Shown one piece after another: positions 8,266 through 16,709 of a DNA stretch of 64,000 nucleotides. Both the position numbers and the translations under genes were made by a program. The stretch is from assembly GCA_963596005.1 (NCBI GenBank), contig CAVBJF010000001.1, forward strand, positions 62,001 through 126,000, read 5' to 3'. This stretch comes from Gallibacter pasteurianus_A (GTDB lineage: Bacteria > Bacillota > Clostridia > Peptostreptococcales > Anaerovoracaceae). Every line of letters starts with the position of its first letter. The first letter of the stretch is position 1. Below the pieces are notes generated by a model, which had not been told where the DNA came from, did not search any database, and saw nothing but the letters and a program-made list of their open reading frames with translations.

Positions 8266-9912
8266 CTACTTAAGTGCCTCTGTGAGCTGTGGTATGATCT
8301 GCTTTTTCCTCGAAACTGCACCCTTTAGATAAACGCTTCTGTCTCCCGCTTCGACCTTAAACGCTCTTGTAGCTGTCTCGAGCGCTTTAGTGCCGGCGCA
8401 CAACAGCTCTGATGATTCTGCGAGAATATCGGTAAGCATCAAGTAAACCATGTCAGCTTCGCCCCTGTCTACGACGCTTTGCATATAAGCAAGCATCTTT
8501 TCCTTCATATCGTCAAGCTCCTTTTTGTTTACCGACTGTACCTGTCCAACACCATATGTCATATCACCGAGCGCAAAAGTTTTATAGTCAAGATTAAATA
8601 TTTCTTCTTCCGTTTTAGAGCCAAAGTCGCTGCCTGCCGCAAACATATCAAAAGCATATTTTTCGGTATCTATGCCCGCTATCCTGGCGAGGTCTTCTGC
8701 TGCGCTCTTATCCTGCTGTGTGCAGGTTGGCGAACGGTAAAGTAGCGTATCGGAAAGTATTGCTGAGCACATCGCACCTGCGATTTTCTTTGGTATATCT
8801 ACCTCTTTTTCTTTAAACATCGAATATATAATTGTCGATGTACAACCAACTGGCCTGTTTTTATAGAATATCGGAGCTGTTGTTTGTAGCTTCCCTATCT
8901 TGTGATGGTCAACTACTTCGAGAACCTCCGTCTTTGACATCCCAAGTGCCGCCTGAGATTTTTCATTATGATCAACCATTATTGCTTGCTTTTTTTCATC
9001 TCGCAGAATATCAGCTCTTGATAACATACCAAGGAAATCTCCGTTTTCTGCGATAACAGGAAACTCTCTATATCTTGTATCCGCTATCGCTTCCTTTACA
9101 TCGTCTATCAGATCATTCTCGCTAAACGAAAGCAATGTATCGCTACTTCGCATAAAAGATCCTACCCTTATGCTCTGGTTTAACATCCTTGCTGTCACAT
9201 ACATATCCTTTTTGCTTTTTATGATAATACATCCGTTTGCCTCTGCCTGCTTTATTATCTCCTTTGAAGGCATACTGCCCATACTTACAATCAGTACGCC
9301 TGCTCCTTTTTGTATTGCATATTCCTGTGTTTCCTTGCTGTCAGCAAGCATAACTATATCGTCTTTTTTTACTCCAAATCCGTCTATATCCTCTTTTACT
9401 GTTGCGACTGCTATCTCCCCGTTTTCTATAATTTTTGATGTATCCCCGCAGACAAGCTCCGCATCTAATGTTTCGATGATATTTGCGATTGGCGTTTTCG
9501 CTTTGGCAAGCATATCTCTGCCATTTTTACTCATAAAGGTTTTTGCTATATCTCCCTCTGCAACAACCCCTTTTAACCTTTTACCGCTTTTTTGGTCAAC
9601 AAGTGGCAAAAGCACCATCTCGCCGTTCTCCAAAATCTCCCACGCTTTTCGCATAGGTATATTTTCGTCGACTACCATACTTTTTTGATAGCTGATATCT
9701 TTGACCTGTGGTCTTAAATCTTCAACCAATATAGGTGTTTCTAAATTAAAATAATTTATCACATATTCTGTTTCGGGATTTAGCTCACCGGCTCTGCAAG
9801 CGATATAATTGCCATCCGCTGTTTGACTCTTAAAGTAAGCATATGCCAAGGCTGAGCAAACAGAGTCAGTATCCGGATTTTTATGTCCTATTACATATAT
9901 ATCTTTTTTCAT
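8266..9912 (-). CDS. ppaC: family II inorganic pyrophosphatase with CBS and DRTGG domains (copy 1)
   Basis: Cytosolic Mn/Co-dependent enzyme splitting pyrophosphate to two phosphates. In 548 aa: the DHH catalytic domain starts with GHKNPDTDS (9-17); a CBS motif (about 75-125), a DRTGG domain (about 145-240) and a second CBS motif (about 255-305) are inserted; then VDHNE (313-317) and DHH (335-337) bind metal; the DHHA2 domain ends with the substrate-binding SRKKQ. All key residues are present. CBS-pyrophosphatases are regulated by adenine nucleotides, and the DRTGG domain is associated with diadenosine polyphosphate response. The start is supported by AAAGGAG. It lies 13 bases downstream of a second copy. 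Confidence 0.93.
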   Translation of the reverse strand: MKKDIYVIGHKNPDTDSVCSALAYAYFKSQTADGNYIACRAGELNPETEYVINYFNLETPILVEDLRPQVKDISYQKSMVVDENIPMRKAWEILENGEMVLLPLVDQKSGKRLKGVVAEGDIAKTFMSKNGRDMLAKAKTPIANIIETLDAELVCGDTSKIIENGEIAVATVKEDIDGFGVKKDDIVMLADSKETQEYAIQKGAGVLIVSMGSMPSKEIIKQAEANGCIIIKSKKDMYVTARMLNQSIRVGSFMRSSDTLLSFSENDLIDDVKEAIADTRYREFPVIAENGDFLGMLSRADILRDEKKQAIMVDHNEKSQAALGMSKTEVLEVVDHHKIGKLQTTAPIFYKNRPVGCTSTIIYSMFKEKEVDIPKKIAGAMCSAILSDTLLYRSPTCTQQDKSAAEDLARIAGIDTEKYAFDMFAAGSDFGSKTEEEIFNLDYKTFALGDMTYGVGQVQSVNKKELDDMKEKMLAYMQSVVDRGEADMVYLMLTDILAESSELLCAGTKALETATRAFKVEAGDRSVYLKGAVSRKKQIIPQLTEALK

Positions 9913-9925
9913 TTTTAAAGCTCCT

Positions 9926-11566
9926 TTACTTCTGCAGTACTGCCATTATTGGTGGTACAAGCTGTTTTTTCCTCGACATCACGCCCTCTAAATATACGCC
10001 TCCGTCCTTTGCCTTAACGCCAAAGGCTGATTCTACAATATTTTTCGCATTGCTTCCTGCAAAAATAAGCTCCGTCGAATCTGCCGAAACATCTGTTATC
10101 ATCAGACAAACCATATCTATTTTTTCTTCTTTTATAACATCATTTAAATAAGGAAGCATGCGCTCTTTTAACTTATCTACATCACTTTGATTCGCTGCAA
10201 GCACTTGTCCTGCGCCAAATGTGAGTTCCTCTGATGTAAACTGCTTATAGTCCTGATAAAAGATCTCTTTTTCTGTTTTTGCATCAAGATTTAGGCCTGC
10301 GCTTAGCATTTCGTCCCACAAAATATCAAGATCTATATTTGCTTTTTTTGCAAGTCTTTTTGCTATTTCCTTATCTATGTCTGTGCAGGTCGGCGACTTG
10401 AAATACATCGTGTCAGATAAAATTGCAGAGCACAAAAGTCCTGCTATGTCATTTGGCACATCCTGCTTTTGCTCTTCATACATATTTGCTATTATCGTGC
10501 AAGTACTACCCCATGGCATATTTGTCACGCTTATCGGCTGCATAGTCTCAACCGTCGACAGCTTATGATGGTCGACAACCTCAGAAACAGTCGCATCAAA
10601 CACCCCAAAAACCGCTTGGTCTATCTCATTATGATCCACCATGATGATTTTTTTACTCTTACTATCAAGCAAGCTTCCCTTTGAAAGCATTCCTTTAAAA
10701 GTACCATTTTCTATTATAGGATACTCTCTATGCCTTTTTTCTATAATTATTTTTTTGATATCATCCAAAAAATCGGCAGCCGAAAATGTTTGTACTTCAT
10801 CGATTGCCCTCATAATATGCCTTGCCGGAATACATTTTTTCAAAACTCGCACAACCTCATATATATCGTAATTTGACGATATAATGGTTGTATTGTTTTT
10901 CTCTGCAACCTTCTTTAAGTCCTCTGTGGGGTTTCCGCCACCGCACAGAATAATTACACAATCGCCTTTTTTTGCAATCATTTCATTATTTTCATCGTTC
11001 TTAGAAATGACTACTACATCACCAGGCTCTACGGTTTTAGCGGTAAGATCCGTTCCTGCAGCGACAACACGCACCGTACCTTTTGCGATAGCTCTATCCT
11101 CATCGCCACATACCAAACTGCCTTCCACAACTCTAATGATATTTGCAATTTTCGTTTTTGCGGCCGCTATTGATACTCTATCATCCACATTCATATAAAA
11201 TCGAGCGACATCACCGCCTGTGACAATTCCTATCAGCTCTCCGTCTTCGCCGACCGGCAAAGTATAATCGCTTATCCTTACCATTGTCTCTGCGACTTCC
11301 TTTATCGTAGCTTCCTTATCAATCATCTCTGCCGGCGTAACATTCAAATCGCCTGCTTGCCTTCTTATATCATGGGTTACTTCCGGCACATTAACGCCAA
11401 AACGATTTAAAACATATTCTGTTTCGGAATTAACCTCACCTGCTACCAGTGGAATATATGTAGCATCTTTATCTGTCGCATTTTTTAGGTATGCCATACT
11501 AATCGCCGCACACACCGAGTCAGTGTCGGGATTTTTATGCCCAAGAATATAAATTTTTTCTCTCAT
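9926..11566 (-). CDS. ppaC: family II inorganic pyrophosphatase with CBS and DRTGG domains (copy 2)
   Basis: Same architecture as the downstream copy: GHKNPDTDS, CBS, DRTGG, CBS, VDHNE, DHH, then SRKKQ at the end. The frame is open upstream to 11668, but AAGGAGA lies before the ATG at 11566 (MREKIYILGHKNPD), which gives 546 aa and is preferred. Sequence divergence from copy 1 is considerable throughout, so the duplication is not recent, though catalytic motifs are intact in both. The two are probably co-transcribed and may form different homo- or mixed oligomers with different nucleotide control. A terminator of the upstream gene ends 40 bases before the start; no clear own promoter was found. 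Confidence 0.93.
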   Translation of the reverse strand: MREKIYILGHKNPDTDSVCAAISMAYLKNATDKDATYIPLVAGEVNSETEYVLNRFGVNVPEVTHDIRRQAGDLNVTPAEMIDKEATIKEVAETMVRISDYTLPVGEDGELIGIVTGGDVARFYMNVDDRVSIAAAKTKIANIIRVVEGSLVCGDEDRAIAKGTVRVVAAGTDLTAKTVEPGDVVVISKNDENNEMIAKKGDCVIILCGGGNPTEDLKKVAEKNNTTIISSNYDIYEVVRVLKKCIPARHIMRAIDEVQTFSAADFLDDIKKIIIEKRHREYPIIENGTFKGMLSKGSLLDSKSKKIIMVDHNEIDQAVFGVFDATVSEVVDHHKLSTVETMQPISVTNMPWGSTCTIIANMYEEQKQDVPNDIAGLLCSAILSDTMYFKSPTCTDIDKEIAKRLAKKANIDLDILWDEMLSAGLNLDAKTEKEIFYQDYKQFTSEELTFGAGQVLAANQSDVDKLKERMLPYLNDVIKEEKIDMVCLMITDVSADSTELIFAGSNAKNIVESAFGVKAKDGGVYLEGVMSRKKQLVPPIMAVLQK

Positions 11567-11605
11567 AATGTCTCTCCTTATCTCGTGGCTATCTGCGAAT
11601 ATACA

Positions 11606-11637
11606 AAAATCCACTTGCCGCTCGGAAAGTGGATTTT
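11606..11637 (-). terminator. terminator of the NCS2 permease-phosphoribosyltransferase transcript
   Basis: On the minus strand AAAATCCACTT (11637-11627) pairs with AAGTGGATTTT (11616-11606) around a 10-base loop, followed by T residues. Confidence 0.8.
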
Positions 11638-11645
11638 GATGCTGT

Positions 11646-12197
11646 TTATTTTGGATTGCCTTCGGCATCGAATACCGGAAGCGGAGCCAATACAGTTATA
11701 TCTTCTCTATCTATCGAATCTCCTTCACCGAGTATGGCCATCTTGCCAACTATATTGGCACCTGCCTGTGTTGCGAGATTTTCGAGTGCCTGCAAGGACT
11801 CTCCTGTGCTAATTACATCGTCCACAATCAACACTTTTTTGCCCTTTACCCTTGCAATCTCCTCTTGCCCAAGATGTAGATATTGTTGTCCGTGTGTTGT
11901 AATGGAATTCACCTTTACGCTTATTGGATCCGACATATACACCTTTACGCCTTTTCTCGCAATGATGTAATCATTTTGCCCTGCCTGTTTCGCCATTTCG
12001 TATACAAGCGGTACGCTCTTTGCCTCTGCTGTCATAAGTATATCGAAATCCGGCGCCTTTGCTAAAAGCTCTTTCGCAGCTGCCTCCGTCATTTCCACAT
12101 CGCCAAATATTATAAATGCGGCAATTTGTGTTTCCTTGTCGACTTTAAATAATGGCAACTTTCGCTTTAAGCCGGCAATTTCCATTTCATAAAACAT
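11646..12197 (-). CDS. purine phosphoribosyltransferase-like protein
   Basis: 183 aa. The PRPP-binding loop VLIVDDVISTGES is intact at about residue 120. The protein resembles adenine/xanthine phosphoribosyltransferases and the effector domain of PurR; the N-terminal FKVDKETQIAAFIIFGD segment is unlike classical Apt. Expected role: salvage of a purine base to its nucleotide with PRPP. It follows an NCS2 purine permease by 15 bases in the same direction, which supports uptake-coupled salvage. AAAGGAGCG precedes the ATG. The exact base is unknown; Apt-like activity is most often assigned. Confidence 0.82.
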   Translation of the reverse strand: MFYEMEIAGLKRKLPLFKVDKETQIAAFIIFGDVEMTEAAAKELLAKAPDFDILMTAEAKSVPLVYEMAKQAGQNDYIIARKGVKVYMSDPISVKVNSITTHGQQYLHLGQEEIARVKGKKVLIVDDVISTGESLQALENLATQAGANIVGKMAILGEGDSIDREDITVLAPLPVFDAEGNPK

Positions 12198-12212
12198 TAT
12201 ATTTTCGCTCCT

Positions 12213-13565
12213 TTAGGCTGCTATCATTGTTGCAAGCTTTATTGCAAACAATGCTGCAGATATCCACATTACTGGATGTACATCCTTAACTTTGCCTGTA
12301 AATACCTTGATGATTACATAGGCTAACATACCAAACATTATACCATTTGCAATCGAATAAGTAAATGGCATCATGATGATAGCTAAGAATCCGCCAACTG
12401 AGTCAGCCATATCTTCGCTGAAGTCCATGTCTTTTACAGCACTTATCATAAGGAGGCCAACAAATACTAAAGCCGGTGTAGTTGCAAAGCTTGGAATTGC
12501 CAAAAAGATTGGTGAGAAGAAAAGTGCTACGATAAATAGTCCTGCTGCTGTTACTGCTGTAAGTCCTGTTCTTCCGCCCTGTGCAACACCTGCGCTTGAT
12601 TCTACATAAGATGTAACTGTTGAAGTACCCATACAAGCACCGACTACTGTTCCTATCGCGTCTGACATAAGAGCTCCGCCTGCCTTTGGAAGGTTGCCTT
12701 CTTCGTCAAGCAAGTCCGCCTTTGAAGCAACACCGATAAGAGTTCCTGCTGTATCGAACAAGTCTACAAAAAGGAATGAGAAGGTAATTACCGCAAAATC
12801 TACAAGGTGACTTCCTATATATGAAAAGTCAAAAGCAAACATTGTAGGTGCCGCCGGTGTAAATCCACCTTCGAAGCTAGGGAATAATGAAGCCGCACCA
12901 TCGCCCACCTGATACCAGCCGGTTGCCTGCGCAATCATTCCAAGTACCCATGTTGCTAATATACCGATTAGAATTGAACCTTTTACATTGTAATGATAAA
13001 GTATTGCAACAATCAAAAGTCCTAGAAGTGCGAGTATTACCTGAGGTGTCGAAAAATCTCCAAATGCAACAAGTGTGTCAGCATTAGCAACTACGATGCC
13101 TGCACTCTTTAGACCAACTATAGCTATAAACAATCCGATACCTGCTGTTATGCCAAGCTTTAAGTTCTTTGGAACTTTATTTACAAGTGTTTCTCTAAAC
13201 TTTACAAGCGAAAGCAGCATAAATACTATACCTTCTACTAATATAGCTGTCAGCGCTATCTTCCATGGATCTTGAATCCCCTGCTTTGCCAAATCAGCAC
13301 ATACTGTGTAAGAAAAATAAGCGTTTAGACCCATTCCCGAAGCAAGTGCGACAGGATAATTCGCCAAAAACGCCATCAGTAGTGTAGCTATTGCTGCAGA
13401 TACTGCAGTTGCTGTAAATACTGCACTTGGATCCAGTCCAGCATCCCCCAAAATACTTGGGTTTACAGCTAAGATGTATACCATCGCCAAAAATGTGGTT
13501 AAACCTGCCATCATTTCTGTTTTGACTGTGGTATTGTGTTCTTTAAGTTTAAACAACTTCTCCAT
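12213..13565 (-). CDS. NCS2-family purine permease (AzgA/PbuG type)
   Basis: 450 aa polytopic membrane protein with about 12-14 hydrophobic segments. The N-terminus LKEHNTTVKTEMMAGLTTFLAMVYILAVNP and the internal GVASKADLLDEEGNLPKAGGALMSDAIG and GTSTVTSYVESSAGVA regions are characteristic of AzgA-type adenine/guanine/hypoxanthine proton symporters. The ATG has an AGGAGG site. Transcription starts close by from a good promoter; the untranslated leader is only about 40 bases, so no purine riboswitch is present. It precedes the phosphoribosyltransferase gene. Confidence 0.92.
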   Translation of the reverse strand: MEKLFKLKEHNTTVKTEMMAGLTTFLAMVYILAVNPSILGDAGLDPSAVFTATAVSAAIATLLMAFLANYPVALASGMGLNAYFSYTVCADLAKQGIQDPWKIALTAILVEGIVFMLLSLVKFRETLVNKVPKNLKLGITAGIGLFIAIVGLKSAGIVVANADTLVAFGDFSTPQVILALLGLLIVAILYHYNVKGSILIGILATWVLGMIAQATGWYQVGDGAASLFPSFEGGFTPAAPTMFAFDFSYIGSHLVDFAVITFSFLFVDLFDTAGTLIGVASKADLLDEEGNLPKAGGALMSDAIGTVVGACMGTSTVTSYVESSAGVAQGGRTGLTAVTAAGLFIVALFFSPIFLAIPSFATTPALVFVGLLMISAVKDMDFSEDMADSVGGFLAIIMMPFTYSIANGIMFGMLAYVIIKVFTGKVKDVHPVMWISAALFAIKLATMIAA

Positions 13566-13613
13566 TATTATATGACCTCCTATTTTTTAAAAACAACTCG
13601 TCATGAGAGATAG

Positions 13614-13642
13614 ATTGTATAACATATTTTCATATATGACAA
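13614..13642 (-). promoter_or_regulatory. predicted promoter of the NCS2 permease operon
   Basis: On the minus strand TTGTCA (13642-13637) and TACAAT (13619-13614) are 17 bases apart. The predicted start is about 40 bases before the permease ATG. Confidence 0.65.
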
Positions 13643-13705
13643 CCGATTATAGAAAAAACAAATACAGCGACCTCGGTTTCATTGATGGAAAGTATCACTT
13701 TATGC

Positions 13706-13734
13706 TTGACAAGGTTTTGCAGCAGTGCTATTAT
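13706..13734 (+). promoter_or_regulatory. predicted promoter of the tryptophan T-box transcript
   Basis: TTGACA (13706-13711) and TATTAT (13729-13734) with a 17-base spacer and a TG at 13726-13727, giving an extended -10. Transcription would begin near 13741, just before stem I of the T-box. Confidence 0.75.
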
Positions 13735-13755
13735 GGACATAATTTAATACAAACC

Positions 13756-14010
13756 GTTGATGAGGAGATCAAACCGAAAAAACGGCTTACAGCGAATCCG
13801 GGGTGGTGGAAGCCGGAGAAGTGACTGTTTCGGCAAATGGACCTCAGAGGGCAAAATGAACGTCATCACCTGATGACAAGTAGTGGCGACGCGAAACCGG
13901 CGTTACGGGTTAGGAGTGTGATAGCACTCTACAGAGGGAACAGTTTTTTACTGTTAATTAAGGTGGCACCGCAGGCAATCGCTTGTCCTTAACTTAAGGG
14001 CAAGTGTTTT
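13756..14010 (+). promoter_or_regulatory. T-box leader, tryptophan specifier (TGG)
   Basis: Stem I is closed by GATGA (13759-13763) and TCATC (13863-13867). Its distal loop contains the usual GGTGGAA-type sequence near 13804. The candidate specifier TGG (13838-13840) is followed by A, as expected, and reads tryptophan. The T-box core at 13960-13973 (AAGGTGGCACCGCA) has TGGC, whose last base would pair with a G discriminator, as bacterial tRNA-Trp has. The terminator is GCTTGTCCTTAA (13981-13992) against TTAAGGGCAAGT (13994-14005), then a T-run. Uncharged tRNA-Trp would favour the antiterminator and turn on the transporter downstream. Confidence 0.9.
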
Positions 14011-14056
14011 TTATTGCCCGACAAACCGTTCATTTTATTGAAAGAGAGGAGTATTT

Positions 14057-15397
14057 ATGACAAAGCAATCAAACACATTAGAGAAGTCCTCCCGTGACGG
14101 CTTTACATCCAAATTCGGATTTGTAATAGCCTGCATCGGCTCGGCGGTTGGAATGGGCAACATCTGGCTTTTCCCATACCGCGTAGGACAATTCGGCGGA
14201 GCGGCATTTTTAGTCCCTTACATTATCTTTGTTGTCCTTTTAGGCTTTTCGGGAATAGTAGGGGAAATCACTCTTGGGCGCACAATGCGCACCGGCCCGC
14301 TTGGCTCATTTAAAAGAGCAATGGAAAAAAGAGGTCTCAAAGGTGGCGAAGCAATCGGTCTCATACCTGTGCTTGGTTCACTTGCAACCGCTATCGGCTA
14401 TACAGTGGTTATGGCTTGGATTTTGAAGTTTTTCTTTGGCTCTGTAACCGGTAGCGTTATCAAAGCCGAGGACAGCGGAGCTTACTTCGGCGAAGTAGCA
14501 TCAAACTTCGGAGCGGTACCATGGCATATCGGTATCATTGTACTTACTTTTGCAATAATGGTTTTAGGCGTATCAAAAGGTATCGAAAATGTAAACAAAT
14601 TTATGATGCCGGCATTTTATGTTTTATTCGTAATCTTAGCTGTTAGGGTTGCGTTCCTTCCGGGTGCCAGCGAAGGCTACAAATTTATGTTTAACCCTGA
14701 TTGGAGCGCTCTTGCAAATCCAAAGACTTGGGTTTATGCACTTGGACAAGCCTTTTTCTCGCTGTCACTTGCAGGCTCGGGTACTGTTGTATATGGAAGC
14801 TACCTCAGCAAAAACGAGGATATTGTTTCCGGTGCCAAAAATATCGCAATTTTTGATACTCTTGCCGCTATAACAGCAGCGCTTGTTATCATTCCTGCAG
14901 TATTCTCATTTGGCACTGATCCGACTTCAGGACCACCGCTAATGTTTATAACCATGCCTAGCATATTTAAAGCAATCCCACTTGGTCAGCTGATTGCCGT
15001 GATATTCTTCTTGGCAGTGCTTTTCGCAGGTTTTACATCACTGGTTAATTTGTATGAAACACCTATCGAGGCTCTGCAAAATAAGTTTGGTTTAAACCGA
15101 AAAATCTCAGCCGCAATAATCCTCTTGATAGGCCTTGGTGTTGGCCTGTTTATAGAAGACGGTAATGCAGTATCTACTTGGATGGATGTTGTTTCAATCT
15201 ACATCGTACCGCTTGGTGCACTTCTCGCAGCGATTATGACTTACTGGGTATGTGGCAAGACATTTGCAAGGGAGAATGCACAGCTTGGCAGAGAAAAACC
15301 TATCAGCAAACTGTTTGAGCCGGTTTCAAGATATATCTTCTGTGGAGTAACTCTTTGCGTTTATATTTTGGGCATCCTATATGGAGGCATAGGCTGA
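14057..15397 (+). CDS. NSS-family sodium-dependent transporter, probably for tryptophan
   Basis: 446 aa membrane protein of the neurotransmitter:sodium symporter (LeuT/SNF) family with about 11 hydrophobic segments. Segment 1 carries GSAVGMGNIWLFPY, which forms sodium- and substrate-binding parts of the site. GAGAGGAG precedes the ATG. Family members import amino acids with sodium. Tryptophan is proposed here from the TGG-specifier T-box in its leader, not from residues of the binding site. It is apparently monocistronic; rpmE downstream has its own promoter. Confidence 0.88.
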   Translation: MTKQSNTLEKSSRDGFTSKFGFVIACIGSAVGMGNIWLFPYRVGQFGGAAFLVPYIIFVVLLGFSGIVGEITLGRTMRTGPLGSFKRAMEKRGLKGGEAIGLIPVLGSLATAIGYTVVMAWILKFFFGSVTGSVIKAEDSGAYFGEVASNFGAVPWHIGIIVLTFAIMVLGVSKGIENVNKFMMPAFYVLFVILAVRVAFLPGASEGYKFMFNPDWSALANPKTWVYALGQAFFSLSLAGSGTVVYGSYLSKNEDIVSGAKNIAIFDTLAAITAALVIIPAVFSFGTDPTSGPPLMFITMPSIFKAIPLGQLIAVIFFLAVLFAGFTSLVNLYETPIEALQNKFGLNRKISAAIILLIGLGVGLFIEDGNAVSTWMDVVSIYIVPLGALLAAIMTYWVCGKTFARENAQLGREKPISKLFEPVSRYIFCGVTLCVYILGILYGGIG

Positions 15398-15449
15398 TAT
15401 ATGGCAATTTACACAGGTTTTAAAGTTTTACCTTATTTCCCTAAAGGTA

Positions 15450-15478
15450 TTGAATTTAGAATTTCGGTATGATAAACT
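15450..15478 (+). promoter_or_regulatory. predicted promoter of rpmE
   Basis: TTGAAT (15450-15455) and TAAACT (15473-15478) are 17 bases apart, with TG placed as in an extended -10. The leader is about 75 bases and can form a stem GCCGT (15485-15489) with ACGGC (15526-15530). Autoregulatory L31 leaders are known in Firmicutes; whether this is one was not established. Confidence 0.6.
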
Positions 15479-15558
15479 ATTTAGGCCGTAGTGTTCACAA
15501 AAACCTATGTAGCAAAAATTATGCAACGGCACAGCCCGAGCAGGAAAGAGGTGAAAGC

Positions 15559-15759
15559 ATGAAACAGGGAATCCATCCTGACTATAAGGAATGTAAAGTA
15601 ACTTGTGCGTGCGGCAACACATTTATGACAAAGTCTGTTTCCGAAGAAATGAGACTTGATGTTTGCTCAGCTTGCCATCCGTTCTTTACAGGTCAGCAGA
15701 AGTTCATCAATCGTGGTGGACGTGTTGAGAAGTTCAAGAACAAATACAATTTGGACTAA
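15559..15759 (+). CDS. rpmE: 50S ribosomal protein L31
   Basis: 66 aa, starting MKQGIHPDYKECKVTCACG. The zinc-type L31 residues are present: CACG near the N-terminus and CSACHPFFTGQQKF later, so it is the C+ form with four potential ligands. The reading frame is open back to 15469, but GAAAGAGGTG just before the ATG at 15559 and family length set the start there. A strong terminator follows. Confidence 0.95.
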   Translation: MKQGIHPDYKECKVTCACGNTFMTKSVSEEMRLDVCSACHPFFTGQQKFINRGGRVEKFKNKYNLD

Positions 15760-15775
15760 TCAAAAAACATTATAT

Positions 15776-15810
15776 AAGAGAGAGTCGCTTTACAGTGACT
15801 CTCTCTTTTG
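15776..15810 (+). terminator. rpmE terminator
   Basis: AAGAGAGAGTC (15776-15786) pairs with GACTCTCTCTT (15797-15807), followed by a T-rich tract. It can also end the convergent VanY-like transcript. Confidence 0.85.
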
Positions 15811-15847
15811 TTTTGTTTTTATACGAATCAAAAAACATTAAGCTACC

Positions 15848-16690
15848 TCACTTATGGTACTTCACATACTTGACCCAGTATTCCTCAAACGCCTCGATAT
15901 TTTCGTCATGCATTGTCTTGACAGCGTCTGTGCCTACATATGTTATGTGCCATGCCTCATACATATACCCTGTTACATCTTGTATGTCTTTACCGTATCG
16001 CAATATAAATCCATACTTATACGCATTTTTATGTACCCACGCACAGCTTTCGCTATTTTCGTAATCGGTAAGCTCATGGCCTAACTCTATCAAATCGATC
16101 GCACGACCTGTGTGATGCTCGCTTGAGCCGGGTCTTGCGCTGTATGTGTCAGCCTCCGCTTGTCCGCTTTGAGCTGTATACCTTTCATAAAGACCCTTTT
16201 GATATGCAAAGGTTCTGTATGCTGAGCAAATATCCAAAGTGATTCCGTCCTCCGCTGCCGCCTTTTCCATCTTCTTAAATGCTTTCACCGTATTTTCAGT
16301 TGCGTAATATCCGCCCTTAAACTCCACAAGATTGCTCGGTTTATACTCCTCCTTAAGTACAAAGTGCTTGTTTATGAGGAGCTGTTCGCTATCAATTTCA
16401 TCCTCAGAAATCGCCTCGGTGTCCTCATATGACAGCTTGTCTATGTTCGCTTCCACATGCCATATCACCTCGTCCCAAGAAAGATCGGGATTTGCCTTTT
16501 GATAAGCATCATATCGCTCCTTATTATCCTTGTTGTAGTAATACGGCTTTTCCTCGGAAGTCTTTTTGCTCGTCTTGCTGTCATCCTTATCCTCATCCTT
16601 ACTGCTTCCGCATGCCGTAAGGGTTAGTGCTATCATCAATGCGAACATTAGCACTACAATTCTATATGTTTTTGTTTTTGCAATCGGCAT
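15848..16690 (-). CDS. VanY-like D-alanyl-D-alanine carboxypeptidase lipoprotein (M15)
   Basis: 280 aa. The signal ends in LTLTAC at about residue 27, a lipobox, followed by an acidic/lysine-rich linker. The M15B zinc peptidase domain includes CSAYRTFAYQKGLYERY, the SARPGSSEHHTGRAIDL motif (the SxHxxGxAxD zinc site) and the C-terminal EAWHITYVG (ExWH). All catalytic elements are intact. Role: trimming D-Ala from peptidoglycan stem peptides outside the membrane. No van resistance genes or two-component system lie next to it, so housekeeping wall remodelling is more likely than glycopeptide resistance. Confidence 0.9.
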   Translation of the reverse strand: MPIAKTKTYRIVVLMFALMIALTLTACGSSKDEDKDDSKTSKKTSEEKPYYYNKDNKERYDAYQKANPDLSWDEVIWHVEANIDKLSYEDTEAISEDEIDSEQLLINKHFVLKEEYKPSNLVEFKGGYYATENTVKAFKKMEKAAAEDGITLDICSAYRTFAYQKGLYERYTAQSGQAEADTYSARPGSSEHHTGRAIDLIELGHELTDYENSESCAWVHKNAYKYGFILRYGKDIQDVTGYMYEAWHITYVGTDAVKTMHDENIEAFEEYWVKYVKYHK

Positions 16691-16709
16691 TTACACTTCC
16701 CTTTCAAGT

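Noticed and set aside
13603..13824. 73-codon open frame on the plus strand before the T-box
   Set aside because: It spans the NCS2 promoter, the T-box promoter and most of stem I, has no ribosome site, and matches no protein I recognise. The RNA features explain the sequence better.
15469..15558. 30-codon N-terminal extension of rpmE
   Set aside because: It overlaps the predicted promoter -10 and leader; L31 length and the ribosome site place the start at 15559.
15848..16690. glycopeptide resistance (van) cluster
   Set aside because: Only a VanY-like peptidase is present; no VanH/A/X or VanRS neighbours.
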